A model generated the notes under the pieces. The model searched no databases. It was not told the DNA's origin and saw only the letters and a list, made by a program, of their open reading frames with translations. A stretch of 64,000 nt of DNA from Marinovum algicola (GTDB lineage Bacteria > Pseudomonadota > Alphaproteobacteria > Rhodobacterales > Rhodobacteraceae): contig NZ_FNYY01000014.1 of the NCBI RefSeq assembly GCF_900109145.1, positions 62,001 through 126,000 on the forward strand, given 5' to 3'. Positions 27,319-35,725 of the stretch are shown piece after piece. Position numbers and translations under genes: made by a program. The first letter of the stretch is position 1. Each line of letters begins with the position of its first letter.

Positions 27319-27981
27319 ATGAACACCACCGATGACATCGAACCGGACAAGGCGACGGGCTGGCGCGGATCGGCTGCGCTCTGGCTCGAGGCGGCCAAGG
27401 CGGCACTGATCGAGGGCGGCGTGGAGGCGGTGAAAATCCAGCCGCTGGCGGCGCATCTCGAGCTGTCGCGCACCAGCTTCTACTGGTTCTTCAAGGACCG
27501 GAATGCGCTTCTCGATGCGCTGCTGGAAGATTGGGAGACCAAGAACACCGGCGCTTTCGAGACCGCCTGCGCCGCCTATGCCGATACCGTTGCCGAAGCG
27601 ATGCTGAACCTCATCACGGTGTTTCACGACGAGGCGCTGTTCGAGCCGAGGCTCGACTTTGCGGTGCGCGGCTGGGCGCATCGGTCCGAGGCGGTCACGG
27701 CGCGGATCAATGCCGCCGACGAGACCCGGCTGGCGGCAATCCACGCCCTGTTCACGCGCTTCGGCTTTGATGCCGAGGATGCCGATGTGCGGGCCCGCAC
27801 CGTCTATCTCGTGCAGATCGGCTATATCGCCATGCAGGTCGAGGAGGACCGCGCGCTGCGCATGGCCCGCGTGCCGGGCTATGTGCGCACCTATTGCGGG
27901 CGGGATCCGACGCCGAGCGAGATGGCGCGTTTCCATGCCCGGTTGGCGTTTCAGCCCGGGGCCGGGCGCGCGCCCCGATAA
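27319..27981 (+). CDS. TetR/AcrR family transcriptional regulator
   Basis: 220 residues. N-terminal helix-turn-helix VKIQPLAAHLELSRTSFYWFFKDRNALLDAL (about residues 38-68) with the SxTSFYWxFKxR core typical of TetR. The C-terminal ligand domain is variable and includes an all-helical TetR_C-like stretch. An in-frame ATG at 27286 exists but lies in the promoter; the start at 27319 fits family length. It probably represses the divergent N-methylproline-type operon. Confidence 0.87.
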   Translation: MNTTDDIEPDKATGWRGSAALWLEAAKAALIEGGVEAVKIQPLAAHLELSRTSFYWFFKDRNALLDALLEDWETKNTGAFETACAAYADTVAEAMLNLITVFHDEALFEPRLDFAVRGWAHRSEAVTARINAADETRLAAIHALFTRFGFDAEDADVRARTVYLVQIGYIAMQVEEDRALRMARVPGYVRTYCGRDPTPSEMARFHARLAFQPGAGRAPR

Positions 27982-27985
27982 AGTT

Positions 27986-28062
27986 CTACAAGTTTGTGGT
28001 ATCTTGAAGTTTCTACAAGAATGGTATAAACGTCAGATACTACAAGTTTGGAATAAACGCCA
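27986..28062 (+). repeat. Three 27-bp spaced operator repeats in front of hipBA
   Basis: CTACAAG begins at 27986, 28013 and 28040, exactly 27 bp apart. Copies two and three continue similarly (AATGGTATAAACG and TTTGGAATAAACG). The third copy ends directly before the hipB ATG at 28063. Evenly phased sites in front of an antitoxin gene suggest cooperative binding of HipB and autoregulation. No ordinary Shine-Dalgarno is seen, so hipB translation may start weakly or without a leader. Confidence 0.65.
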
Positions 28063-28329
28063 ATGGTTGTGACCATTTTCCGAGACGTGACAGGACTGGG
28101 CCGGGAAATCCGTCTTGCCCGCAAGGGGCGGGGCTGGTCCCAGGCTGATCTGGCGCGCCTGGCGGGCACCGATCCGCGCCAGATCTCGCGTATCGAGACG
28201 GCGGCGCACGAACCGAAGCTCAGCCTCCTGCTTGCGGTGATCGCGGCGCTCGATCTGGATCTCGGCCTGGTGCATCGGCAGGGCAGATCGGAGCGGGCGG
28301 CACGGCCCCGGCCCGAGGATATCTTCTGA
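28063..28329 (+). CDS. hipB: HipB-type antitoxin, XRE helix-turn-helix
   Basis: 88 residues. XRE-type helix-turn-helix in the middle: GREIRLARKGRGWSQADLARL then GTDPRQISRIE (about residues 12-48). It binds operator repeats upstream and inhibits the HipA kinase. The stop overlaps the hipA start by 1 nt (TGATG). The short basic C-terminal tail (RSERAARPRPEDIF) may be the part that contacts HipA or is cleared by proteolysis (inference). Confidence 0.85.
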   Translation: MVVTIFRDVTGLGREIRLARKGRGWSQADLARLAGTDPRQISRIETAAHEPKLSLLLAVIAALDLDLGLVHRQGRSERAARPRPEDIF

Positions 28330-29648
28330 TGGGGCGCAAACCCCTGAGGCGCAGGCTTGACGTCTATCTCAACGGGCGACTTGCCGGGTACTATGATTTT
28401 CATCCCTCTGCCGGCGCGCGCTTTCGGTACGTTGCCGCCTGGCTGGGCTGGGAATACCGGTTTCCGATTTCGCGCGCCCTGCCGCTGACGCCCGACACCC
28501 AGGCGGGCGACAATGTGGGCGCGGTGTTCGAGAACTTGCTGCCGGATGTTCCGGAGTTGCGCAAGGCGATCGCCGAGCGCACCGAGGCGCGCAGCGATCG
28601 CCCGCACGATCTTTTGGCCGCGATCGGCCAGGAATGTGTCGGGGCGATGCAGTTCCTTCCGCATGGGGTCGCACCGGGCGATCCGTTCAGGATCGACGGC
28701 ACCCCGCAATCGGACGCGCAGATCGCCGAGACGCTCCGGTCGCTGAGCACCGTGCCGCTGGGCATCGACCCGGAGGCGCCGTTTCGGATTTCGCTGGCCG
28801 GGGCGCAGGAAAAGACCGCCTATCTCAGACAGGGCAATGTCTGGTTGCGCCCGACGGGGATGACGCCCACGACGCATATTTTCAAACGCCCCATGGGGAT
28901 TGTCGGCGGCGGGTTGGACCTGTCGGGCAGCGTCGAGAACGAGTTCTTTTGCCTGGCGTTCGCCCGGGGCATGGGGCTCGAGGCGGCGCAGGCGGAAATA
29001 CACCGGTTCGAAGATCAGGTCGCGCTGGTTGTCGCCCGGTTTGACCGGAGGCTGCGGCGGGCAGGGGGGCTGGTGCGGGTTCCGCAGGAGGATTTTCTGC
29101 AAGCCCTGGGCCTGTTCTCCGGCGACAAATACCAGCAGCATGGCGGCCCGTCGATGGCCGACTGCTTTGCGCTGCTTCGGCAGGCCGATGATCCGATCGG
29201 CGATCAGACGCGGTTTCTGAAGGCGCAGATATTCAATTGGTTGATCGCCGCGATCGATGGTCATGCCAAGAACTACTCGATCTTTCTGGAGGGCGACGGT
29301 TTTCGCCTAGCGCCGCTCTACGACATCATCAGCGCGGCGCCGGCGCGGCTTCGTTCGAATGTCCGGCACAAGGATCTGCAATTGGCGATGTCGGTGGGCA
29401 AGCGCGGGCACTATCGCCTGGATCAGATCGTGCCGCGCCATTTCGACGAAACGGCGGCGCGCGCCGGCGTGCCGCTCGCGGTCCGCCACCGCGCTTTCAA
29501 GGAACTTGCGGCGGCAGCGCCCGGGGCGCTCGAACGCGCCCCCGATGCGCTGCCCGCGAATTTTCCCGCCGACCTGGCCGACCAGATCCTGCGGTATGCC
29601 GCGGACCGGCTGAGGCTGCTGTCGGAATACGCCGACAACCTGGGGTGA
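28329..29648 (+). CDS. hipA: HipA-type serine/threonine kinase toxin
   Basis: 439 residues. The N-terminal subdomain (about 1-110, VYLNGRLAGYYDFHP) is followed by the couple-hipA and kinase regions: SLAGAQEKTAYL (about 158) is the glycine-rich entry, AAIDGHAKNYSIF the catalytic loop with Asp and Asn, and LAPLYDIISA the magnesium loop. HipA kinases phosphorylate tRNA synthetases and cause growth arrest. All key motifs are intact, so the toxin is probably active. Confidence 0.88.
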   Translation: MGRKPLRRRLDVYLNGRLAGYYDFHPSAGARFRYVAAWLGWEYRFPISRALPLTPDTQAGDNVGAVFENLLPDVPELRKAIAERTEARSDRPHDLLAAIGQECVGAMQFLPHGVAPGDPFRIDGTPQSDAQIAETLRSLSTVPLGIDPEAPFRISLAGAQEKTAYLRQGNVWLRPTGMTPTTHIFKRPMGIVGGGLDLSGSVENEFFCLAFARGMGLEAAQAEIHRFEDQVALVVARFDRRLRRAGGLVRVPQEDFLQALGLFSGDKYQQHGGPSMADCFALLRQADDPIGDQTRFLKAQIFNWLIAAIDGHAKNYSIFLEGDGFRLAPLYDIISAAPARLRSNVRHKDLQLAMSVGKRGHYRLDQIVPRHFDETAARAGVPLAVRHRAFKELAAAAPGALERAPDALPANFPADLADQILRYAADRLRLLSEYADNLG

Positions 29649-29794
29649 GCGTTCGGAAAGGTCGGGGGCCAGAGAGCGACGTTTGCTTTGGAAGCGTTTA
29701 TTTTCTATGATATCAGTATATTACATAATTCGTCCTATGCGTTTACAAGCCTGCGGCGCGCGCCATACTCGCTCTGCCCCGAGCTCGGCGGCCG

Positions 29795-30232
29795 CTATTC
29801 CGAAGCCTGCGCCGCCTTCCACTCGGGCAGCGGAAAGAGCCTGTCGTAGGCCCAATTGAAGCCAAAGGCATAGACCATGTAAAACAGCGCGAACGACACA
29901 TCCATCACAAAGGCCTGCCAGAGCGAGATGCCGAGATACCAGGCAATGAACGGCATCAGCATAACGAGCAGCCCGACCTCGAACAGCACCGCGTGCAGAA
30001 TGCGCAGGCGGCCGGTTTTCAAAGTGGTGCCGGAGAGCCGCCGCATGGCCAAGTCAAAGATATAATTGTACAAGATATTCCAGAGGGTTGCGAGCGTCGC
30101 GCCGACGATGCCGACAACCCCGATGTCCTGCATCGGCATGGCAAAGACCGTCGCCCCGAGCGGGATCATCAGGATCAGGGCGAGCAGTTCGAAACTGATG
30201 GCATGGCGAAGACGATCAAGCGGAGAGCGCAT
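29795..30232 (-). CDS. PACE family multidrug/polyamine efflux transporter
   Basis: 145 residues, four membrane helices arranged as two tandem bacterial transmembrane-pair domains. Marks of the family: HAISFELLALILMIPLGA at the start of helix 1 with the membrane Glu, and YNYIFDLAMRR after helix 2, repeated as FEVGLLVMLMPF and FNWAYDRLFP. Members export chlorhexidine-like biocides or short diamines. It stands alone between hipA and the flagellar cluster. The 29649-29794 gap holds nothing recognisable. Confidence 0.87.
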   Translation of the reverse strand: MRSPLDRLRHAISFELLALILMIPLGATVFAMPMQDIGVVGIVGATLATLWNILYNYIFDLAMRRLSGTTLKTGRLRILHAVLFEVGLLVMLMPFIAWYLGISLWQAFVMDVSFALFYMVYAFGFNWAYDRLFPLPEWKAAQASE

Positions 30233-30352
30233 GGCAACCTCTGAGATGGTGCCGGGTCGTCCCGGAAATTGTCCGTTCTGGGGAGGTCGTCCTCGCGTAT
30301 CGGCAGATAGGAAGCCCGGGCCGCGCCGTCAAGGGGCCCGGCCCGTTCCGGA

Positions 30353-30967
30353 TTACAGCCGGATATCGTCGAGCCGCTGGTCGCCGGGCAGCTTGGAGCG
30401 TTCCAGGATGATCTGCGAGATCGCCCGCGCCCGCACCGGATCGAGCGCGGCAAGGATCGGCGCGGCGTCGCGTTCGTCCATCGTGCCCATCACCATCACC
30501 GAAACCTCGAGGTCGAGATCGTTCATGATCGCCGCCGCATCCTTGGGCTTCATGTTGCGGTAGAGCGCCACCAGCCGGTCGACATCGGCGGTATGTGCCG
30601 CCTCGATGCGCGCCATCAGGGTTTCCAGCTCGGTTTTCAGGTCGGCCAGCCGCTGGCGTTCGATTTCCAGCGTTTCGGAGGCCAGGTCATGTTCGGCCGC
30701 GCGTTCGGCGCCGCGGGCCTTCTGCGCCTCCAGCAGCTCGCGCTCGCGACGGATCGAGGCCAGCAGCGCCTCCGGCGCCTCGCAGCTCTGCGGCGCGGTG
30801 CTAGCGGCCTGCGGCGCAGGGGCCTCGTCGGTGGCGGCCGAGGCGGCCGAGATGAAACCGGCCAGCGCCGGCGGCATCCCGGGGTCGGACCGGTCGAGGA
30901 AGGTGGTCGCCGCCTTGGCAAGCGCCAACGCGGCAATCGCCGGCAGGATGAGGGTGAAGGGACGCAT
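30353..30967 (-). CDS. motE: MotE family flagellar protein
   Basis: 204 residues. An N-terminal membrane or signal segment is followed by a long coiled coil (about 65-130, rich in Glu, Arg and Leu) and a C-terminal MgtE_N-like domain (LYRNMKPKDAAAIMNDLDLE). In Sinorhizobium MotE is a periplasmic chaperone for the motility protein MotC. Last gene of the fliL-fliM operon, overlapping its predecessor by 1 nt. A weak GC hairpin (30317-30345) follows. Confidence 0.82.
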   Translation of the reverse strand: MRPFTLILPAIAALALAKAATTFLDRSDPGMPPALAGFISAASAATDEAPAPQAASTAPQSCEAPEALLASIRRERELLEAQKARGAERAAEHDLASETLEIERQRLADLKTELETLMARIEAAHTADVDRLVALYRNMKPKDAAAIMNDLDLEVSVMVMGTMDERDAAPILAALDPVRARAISQIILERSKLPGDQRLDDIRL

Positions 30968-31359
30968 CAGGCCTCGCGCTGGCGAACGGTGTCGAAAAAG
31001 CCGCGGATCAGCTCGGACTTGCCGGAAATCGGCGTCGCATCGGCCGGCCGTGGCGCTGGTTCGCGTTTGCTGCGAAAGGCCGGCTCGGCGCCCGGATCGG
31101 AGGTCTCCGGCGCGGCCTCGGCGCGGGCTTCGGGCCGAGGTGGCTCGGGGCGTTTGCGCAGCGGCGCCACCTCGCGCGCGGCGCGCAGGGCCGACACGGT
31201 GCTTTCGCTGCGGTCCACCGCCTGGCTGAAGCTGCCGATCATCGGCTCCATCTCGCGCATGGCCTCCATCATCCGGCGCACCCGGCGGTCGACGAGCCAG
31301 GCATAGCCCAGCGTCCCGACAAGCAGCACAAGGACAGCAATATCAATCGCGAAGGACAT
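30967..31359 (-). CDS. DUF6468-like flagellar membrane protein
   Basis: 130 residues. One N-terminal membrane helix (IDIAVLVLLVGTLGYAWLVD, about 5-24), a short helical segment around MMEAMREMEPMIGSFSQAV and a proline/arginine-rich tail. Small proteins of this kind follow fliM in many alphaproteobacterial flagellar clusters; function unknown. It overlaps fliM by 17 nt and motE by 1-3 nt, so it is translated in step with them. The DUF number is from memory of layout, not a search. Confidence 0.65.
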   Translation of the reverse strand: MSFAIDIAVLVLLVGTLGYAWLVDRRVRRMMEAMREMEPMIGSFSQAVDRSESTVSALRAAREVAPLRKRPEPPRPEARAEAAPETSDPGAEPAFRSKREPAPRPADATPISGKSELIRGFFDTVRQREA

Positions 31360-32284
31360 CTGACAGCTCCTCTTCCTGATAGAGTTTTTCGGTGAATTTC
31401 AGCGCCACGCGCCCGTTCTTGCGCCGCCCGACCTCGGCCCGCGCGATATCGAGACCGGAACAGCGCAGCGTCACCGGATCCTCGGCCTGAAGCCCGAGGT
31501 CGAGCACCTGCCCCGGCGTCCAGGCCAGAACGTCGCGCAGCGGCAGCGCCGCCTGATGCATCACCGCCGCCAGTTCGACGCTGGTGCCGCCCAGCATGTC
31601 GGTCATCTTCTGTCGCCAGCCGCTGTCGCCGCCCAGCTGGCCGCCGGTGAAATTCTGCGACAGCACGTCGGCCACCTGTTCAAAGGCGGTGTTGGGCAAC
31701 AGGAAGATCAGCTCGCCGATCCGTTCGTCGATCTCGACGCTGACCACCGCGCGCACGCAGGCGCTGGCCGGCGGCGCGATCAACAGACCGCGCGGGTTGG
31801 TCTCGAGATAGTCGATGCGGAAACTGACCGGCGACACCTTGTCGAAGGCGGCCGAAAGGTCGGTCAGCACGGTGTCGCAAAACACCCGGCCGACGCGTTT
31901 CTCGATGCCGGTGAAATTGCGCGATTGCGGCCGCCCGGCCGGGCACATGCGCCCGCCGAAGGTGACCTCGACGATGTTGAACAGCAGTTCGGGGCTGACG
32001 ATCATCGCGATGGTGCCGCCCCAATCCTCGGCCTCGGTCACCGCGATCAGCGCCACATCCGGCAGATCGGCGATGGCCTCCTGGCAGGACAGGTAGTCGA
32101 TGCTCTTCAGCTCGGTCTCGGCGACGCCGCCGAAATGGCTGCGCAGCACCTGCGCCAAGGACAGCGCGAAGCGGTCGAAAGCGACTTCGAGCATCGGCAG
32201 GCGGGCATAGGACTCCTTGGCGCGCTGCACCATGAGCTCTTGCACGGCGCGGGTGGTGCTGGTCTGGGCGGTGTCGGCGGTCAT
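31343..32284 (-). CDS. fliM: Flagellar motor switch protein FliM
   Basis: 313 residues. C-ring protein that binds CheY-P and FliG. The middle domain is visible (LPMLEVAFDRFALSLAQVLRS, GGRMCPAGRPQSRNFTGIE) and the C-terminal SpoA domain is about residues 240-305 (PGQVLDLGLQAEDPVTLRCSG). A strict N-terminal CheY-binding motif (LSQxEIDALL) is not seen, as in several alphaproteobacterial FliM proteins. The start overlaps fliL by 4 nt. Confidence 0.9.
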   Translation of the reverse strand: MTADTAQTSTTRAVQELMVQRAKESYARLPMLEVAFDRFALSLAQVLRSHFGGVAETELKSIDYLSCQEAIADLPDVALIAVTEAEDWGGTIAMIVSPELLFNIVEVTFGGRMCPAGRPQSRNFTGIEKRVGRVFCDTVLTDLSAAFDKVSPVSFRIDYLETNPRGLLIAPPASACVRAVVSVEIDERIGELIFLLPNTAFEQVADVLSQNFTGGQLGGDSGWRQKMTDMLGGTSVELAAVMHQAALPLRDVLAWTPGQVLDLGLQAEDPVTLRCSGLDIARAEVGRRKNGRVALKFTEKLYQEEELSDVLRD

Positions 32285-32841
32285 TGGATGATCAGGTCCG
32301 CGATTAGGAATTGCTGCGGCGCGTCGCTTTCCGAAATCGCCCGGGCGCGGCGCAAGAGCTCGGCTTTCAGCCGCACCAGGCCGATACTGCCTTGCAGGTC
32401 GGTTTCATTGAGCTGGCGCAGGTACTCCTGGAAACTGTCGCGCAGGAAAAGCTTGCGGGTCTCGATATTGTCGGCGCCGGGCAGCGTGGCGTCATAGGCC
32501 AGGGCGATGTTGAGCTTGAGAAAGCGCGAGGTCTGCCGGCCGGTGGCGGTGGTCGCGGTGATATTGACGATGATCTCCTGAAACGGCGTGACAACCACGT
32601 TGTCCTTGGCCGGGGTGTCGGCGGACGGAGCCGCCTCGGGCCCGGCATCGGCCGTTGCCTCTTCGGGGGCGGCTTCGGCATCGCCAAGAGGCAGCAGCGA
32701 CAGGGCCCGTTGCGGGCCGATCGACACCACCAGCCCGCCCGCCAGCGCCAGCCCGCAGGCCAGCAGCAGCGCGAAAACGCGCAGCAGCCGGCCGCCCTTG
32801 CTGGGCGCCTTGGGTGCCTGATTGGCCGAGGATGCCGCCAT
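32281..32841 (-). CDS. fliL: Flagellar basal-body-associated protein FliL
   Basis: 186 residues. One membrane helix (about 20-42, VFALLLACGLALAGGLVVSI), an Ala/Glu-rich linker, then the periplasmic FliL domain with FLKLNIALAYD and LFLRDSFQEYLRQLNETDLQGSIGL. It supports stator function. First gene of the fliL-fliM-DUF6468-motE operon and divergent from fliF. A second, more diverged FliL-like protein is encoded at 52171-52743. Confidence 0.9.
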   Translation of the reverse strand: MAASSANQAPKAPSKGGRLLRVFALLLACGLALAGGLVVSIGPQRALSLLPLGDAEAAPEEATADAGPEAAPSADTPAKDNVVVTPFQEIIVNITATTATGRQTSRFLKLNIALAYDATLPGADNIETRKLFLRDSFQEYLRQLNETDLQGSIGLVRLKAELLRRARAISESDAPQQFLIADLIIQ

Positions 32842-32922
32842 GGATCAATGCTTCCGAGTTCATCCAGTTCTTGGTGCATGATGCGAAAACATCGCCGGTA
32901 TGGCAAGTATAAAACAGTATAA

Positions 32923-32944
32923 TATCCTTGATAGACAAGAATAG
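32923..32944. promoter_or_regulatory. Inverted CAAGRATAG pair in the fliL/fliF divergent promoter
   Basis: TATCCTTG (32923-32930) and CAAGAATAG (32936-32944) face each other around ATAGA. Nearly the same arrangement precedes the sigma factor gene. TATAAT at 32918-32923 lies immediately beside it. The 147-nt gap serves fliL and fliF. It is probably the binding site of a flagellar regulator (inference from recurrence in this window). Confidence 0.6.
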
Positions 32945-32988
32945 ATGTGGTTAGTTTCTACAAGAAATAGTTGCGGGCAGATTTCCAC

Positions 32989-34671
32989 GTGCAGGCAGTC
33001 ATCGAAAACCTCAAATCGCTTGGCAGACCGCGGCTGATCGCTCTCGGGGCGGTCGGGCTGGCGCTGGTGCTGGCGGTCTTCGTGGGGCTGACGATGCTCG
33101 GCTCGCGCGATTACGTGGCGCTCTATCGCGACCTGTCGCCAGCCGAGGCCGGGCCGATCGTCGAGGCGCTGGAACAGGCCGATATCGCGGCGCAGGTCGA
33201 GGCGGCGGGCACCGCCGTCAACGTGCCGGCCGAGGATCTGGCGCGCGCCCGCATGGTGCTGGCCGGCGCCGGCCTGCCCGGCGATGGCACCCCCGGCTGG
33301 GAGCTGTTCGACGGCGGCACCGGGCTGGGGATGAACAGCTTCATGCAGCGGGTGAACCGGCTGCGCGCGCTCGAGGGCGAGCTAGCCCGGTCGATCCAGA
33401 CCATCGACGGCATCGAGGCGGCGCGGGTGCATCTGGTGCTGCCCGAACGCGAACCCTTCAGCCGCGAGCGGCCCCGGCCCTCGGCCTCGGTCATCGTGCG
33501 CGGCGCGCGCCAGATCGCCACCCGGCAGGCCCAAGCGATCCGGTCGCTGGTGGCCTCGGCTGTGCCCGACCTCTCGCCGACCCAGGTGACGGTGCTCTCG
33601 GCCTCGGGCGAGACCATCCTGGCCGAAGACGGCGCGCCGGGCAGCGAGGCCTCGCTGCAATCGGCGCGGGCGCAGATCGAGGACCGGCTGTCGCAGCGCA
33701 TCGCCCAGATCCTGACGGCGCGGGTCGGGGCCGGCAATGCGCGCGTGCAGGTCAGCGTCGATCTCTCGACCGAACGGCGGGTGATCCACCAGCAGACCTT
33801 CGATCCGGCCCAGCGTGTCGTCCGCTCGACCGAGACCCGCGAGGAAAGCCGCGAGGACCAGCGCGCCGCCAGCGGCGAAGTCGGCGTTGCCGACAACATC
33901 CCCGCCGCGCTGGCCGCCGATGTGCCCGGTGGCGCGTCGAACAGCTCGAACAGCACCAACGAGGTGATCAACTACGAGATCGGCGGCACCACCTCGGAGA
34001 TCGTGCAGGAGCCGGGCGAGATCGAGAAGGTCTCGGTCGCGGTGCTGGTCAATGGCATCTACAACGTGCAGGGCGGCGGCGCGGTCGATTACCAGGAACG
34101 CGGCGCCGACGAGCTGGCGCAGCTTCAGGCGCTGGTGCAGAGCGCCATCGGCTTTGACCAGACGCGCGGCGACAGCGTCGAAGTGGTCAGCCTGCGGTTC
34201 ATGGATTACTCGATGGATGTGGGCGAGCCGATCGGCGGCGGCTTTACCCGCCTGCTGACCGACAATCTCGGCACCGCGCTGCGCGGCACCTTTGCGTTGG
34301 CGCTGGTGGGTTCGGTGCTGCTGCTGGGGGTGCGCCCGGCGCTGAACCGCATCCTGCAACCCCAGGCACTGCCCGAAGGCGGCGACGCCCTGACCCCGCC
34401 CGCCGATGCCGCCCGTCTGGCCGGCGGCACGGCAACCGGCGCGGCCACCGGCAATGGCCCGGCTGCGGCCGACGCGGGGCCGGTGTATCAAAGTGGCACG
34501 ATCCTCGATCCGCTGCCGCCGGGATCGGAAGGCGATACCGTGGCGTTGGCCTCGGTTCAGGGCGGGGTGCAACGCGGCTGGATCAACACCGTCGGGCAGC
34601 TGATCGAGCATGAGCCCGAGGATGCGGTCAAGGTGCTGCGCGGCTGGCTGGCAGAGGGGCCGAGCGCATGA
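32989..34671 (+). CDS. fliF: Flagellar MS-ring protein FliF
   Basis: 560 residues from GTG 32989; a TTG at 32971 is the alternative. No ATG is available. The GTG gives the family N-terminus (QAVIENLKSLGRPR then the first membrane helix, about 20-42). Ring-building motifs follow: YRDLSPAEAGPIVEALEQ, NSFMQRVNRLRALEGELARS and ARVHLVLPE. The second membrane helix is near 425-445, and the C-terminal FliG-binding tail is short. It starts the fliF-fliH-fliN-fliP-fliG operon. Confidence 0.9.
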   Translation: MQAVIENLKSLGRPRLIALGAVGLALVLAVFVGLTMLGSRDYVALYRDLSPAEAGPIVEALEQADIAAQVEAAGTAVNVPAEDLARARMVLAGAGLPGDGTPGWELFDGGTGLGMNSFMQRVNRLRALEGELARSIQTIDGIEAARVHLVLPEREPFSRERPRPSASVIVRGARQIATRQAQAIRSLVASAVPDLSPTQVTVLSASGETILAEDGAPGSEASLQSARAQIEDRLSQRIAQILTARVGAGNARVQVSVDLSTERRVIHQQTFDPAQRVVRSTETREESREDQRAASGEVGVADNIPAALAADVPGGASNSSNSTNEVINYEIGGTTSEIVQEPGEIEKVSVAVLVNGIYNVQGGGAVDYQERGADELAQLQALVQSAIGFDQTRGDSVEVVSLRFMDYSMDVGEPIGGGFTRLLTDNLGTALRGTFALALVGSVLLLGVRPALNRILQPQALPEGGDALTPPADAARLAGGTATGAATGNGPAAADAGPVYQSGTILDPLPPGSEGDTVALASVQGGVQRGWINTVGQLIEHEPEDAVKVLRGWLAEGPSA

Positions 34672-35342
34672 GCTATCTTTTCGATCGCAATTTCGACGCC
34701 GAGACCGAGGCCCTGACGCCAGAGGCGGCCCCTGCCCCGGAACCGCTGTTCACCCGCTCCGATCACGAACTGGCGCTGGCAGAAGCGCGGGCGGCGGCCT
34801 TCGAGGCGGGGTATCAGAAAGGCCGGGCCGAGGCGCAGGAGGCGGCGCTCGCTTCGGATGCCACGCGCCGGTTGCAACTGGCCGAGGCGGTGGTGCCGGT
34901 GCTGCGCGATCTGTTTGCCGATGCCGAAGCGCATCATGCCGCGCTCGAGGCGCAGATGATCGATTTCGTGCTGTCGGTGTTCGAGCAGCTGGCCCCCGAT
35001 GTCAGCGCGGCACTGGCCGAAGGGCAGGCGCGGCGCGAGGCGCGTTCGGCGGTGCGGATGGCGCTGGGGGCGGCGCAGTTGACGCTCTATTTCCCGCCCG
35101 ACAGCCTCGAAGCCGCCACAGCCGAGCTTGAGGCCGCCGCGCGCGAGGCGGGCTTTGGCGGCCGGCTGTCGCTGCGCCCCGATCCGACGTTGCAGGCCGG
35201 CGCGGTGCGGGCCGCCTGGGACCAGGGTGTGATGGCCTACAGCTTTGCCGAGATTTGCGCCCGCATCCTCGAAGCGCTGGGCCTGGCGCGGCAGGAGATC
35301 GAGCAGAGGCTGGGGCAGAAACTCACAGGAGAGCCGTCATGA
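34668..35342 (+). CDS. fliH: FliH-like flagellar assembly protein
   Basis: 224 residues. An N-terminal variable part contains FEAGYQKGRAEAQEAAL (glycine-repeat-like helix), followed by a long coiled coil and a globular C-terminal region (GFGGRLSLRPDPTLQAGAVRAAW) typical of FliH/YscL proteins. FliH regulates the export ATPase FliI. The position between fliF and fliN fits. The start overlaps the fliF stop (ATGA). Sequence divergence is high, so the name rests partly on context. Confidence 0.75.
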   Translation: MSYLFDRNFDAETEALTPEAAPAPEPLFTRSDHELALAEARAAAFEAGYQKGRAEAQEAALASDATRRLQLAEAVVPVLRDLFADAEAHHAALEAQMIDFVLSVFEQLAPDVSAALAEGQARREARSAVRMALGAAQLTLYFPPDSLEAATAELEAAAREAGFGGRLSLRPDPTLQAGAVRAAWDQGVMAYSFAEICARILEALGLARQEIEQRLGQKLTGEPS

Positions 35343-35725
35343 ACGAAATGACCGACACCAGCGGCGAGGCCGTCACCGAAGACGGCCCCCCCGCGCTCGA
35401 GGCGCCGGAGGCCCCGCAGGCCGATACCGGAACGGCGGCGGCCGCCGCCGCAGCCGCGGCCATGGGCGGCGGATCGGGGATCGATGCGATGCTGAATGTC
35501 GGGCTCGACGTGCAGATCGTGCTGGGCCGCGCCAAGATGCCGATTGCCCAGCTGCTCAAGCTCAGCCGCGGCTCGATCATCGAGCTGGACAAGGCGATCG
35601 GCCAGCCGGTCGAGGTGGTGATCAGCGACCGGCTGGTGGCGCGCGGCGATCTGGTCAAGCTGTCCGACGACCGTCTGGGGGTCTCGCTGACCGAGATCGT
35701 CAAGGATTACGTGTCCGAGAAATGA
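35339..35725 (+). CDS. fliN: Flagellar motor switch protein FliN
   Basis: 128 residues. An Ala/Glu-rich N-terminal tail (about 1-48) precedes a single SpoA domain: LNVGLDVQIVLGRAKMPIAQLLKLSRGS then VNDRLVARGDLVKL-like strand pairs. It forms the lower C-ring and binds FliH. The start overlaps fliH and the stop overlaps fliP, both as ATGA. Confidence 0.9.
   Translation: MNEMTDTSGEAVTEDGPPALEAPEAPQADTGTAAAAAAAAAMGGGSGIDAMLNVGLDVQIVLGRAKMPIAQLLKLSRGSIIELDKAIGQPVEVVISDRLVARGDLVKLSDDRLGVSLTEIVKDYVSEK

Noticed and set aside
28013-28021. CAAGAATGG in the second hipB repeat as a flagellar element
   Set aside because: The other two repeats read CAAGTTTG at the same place, so the resemblance is probably chance within the HipB operator array.
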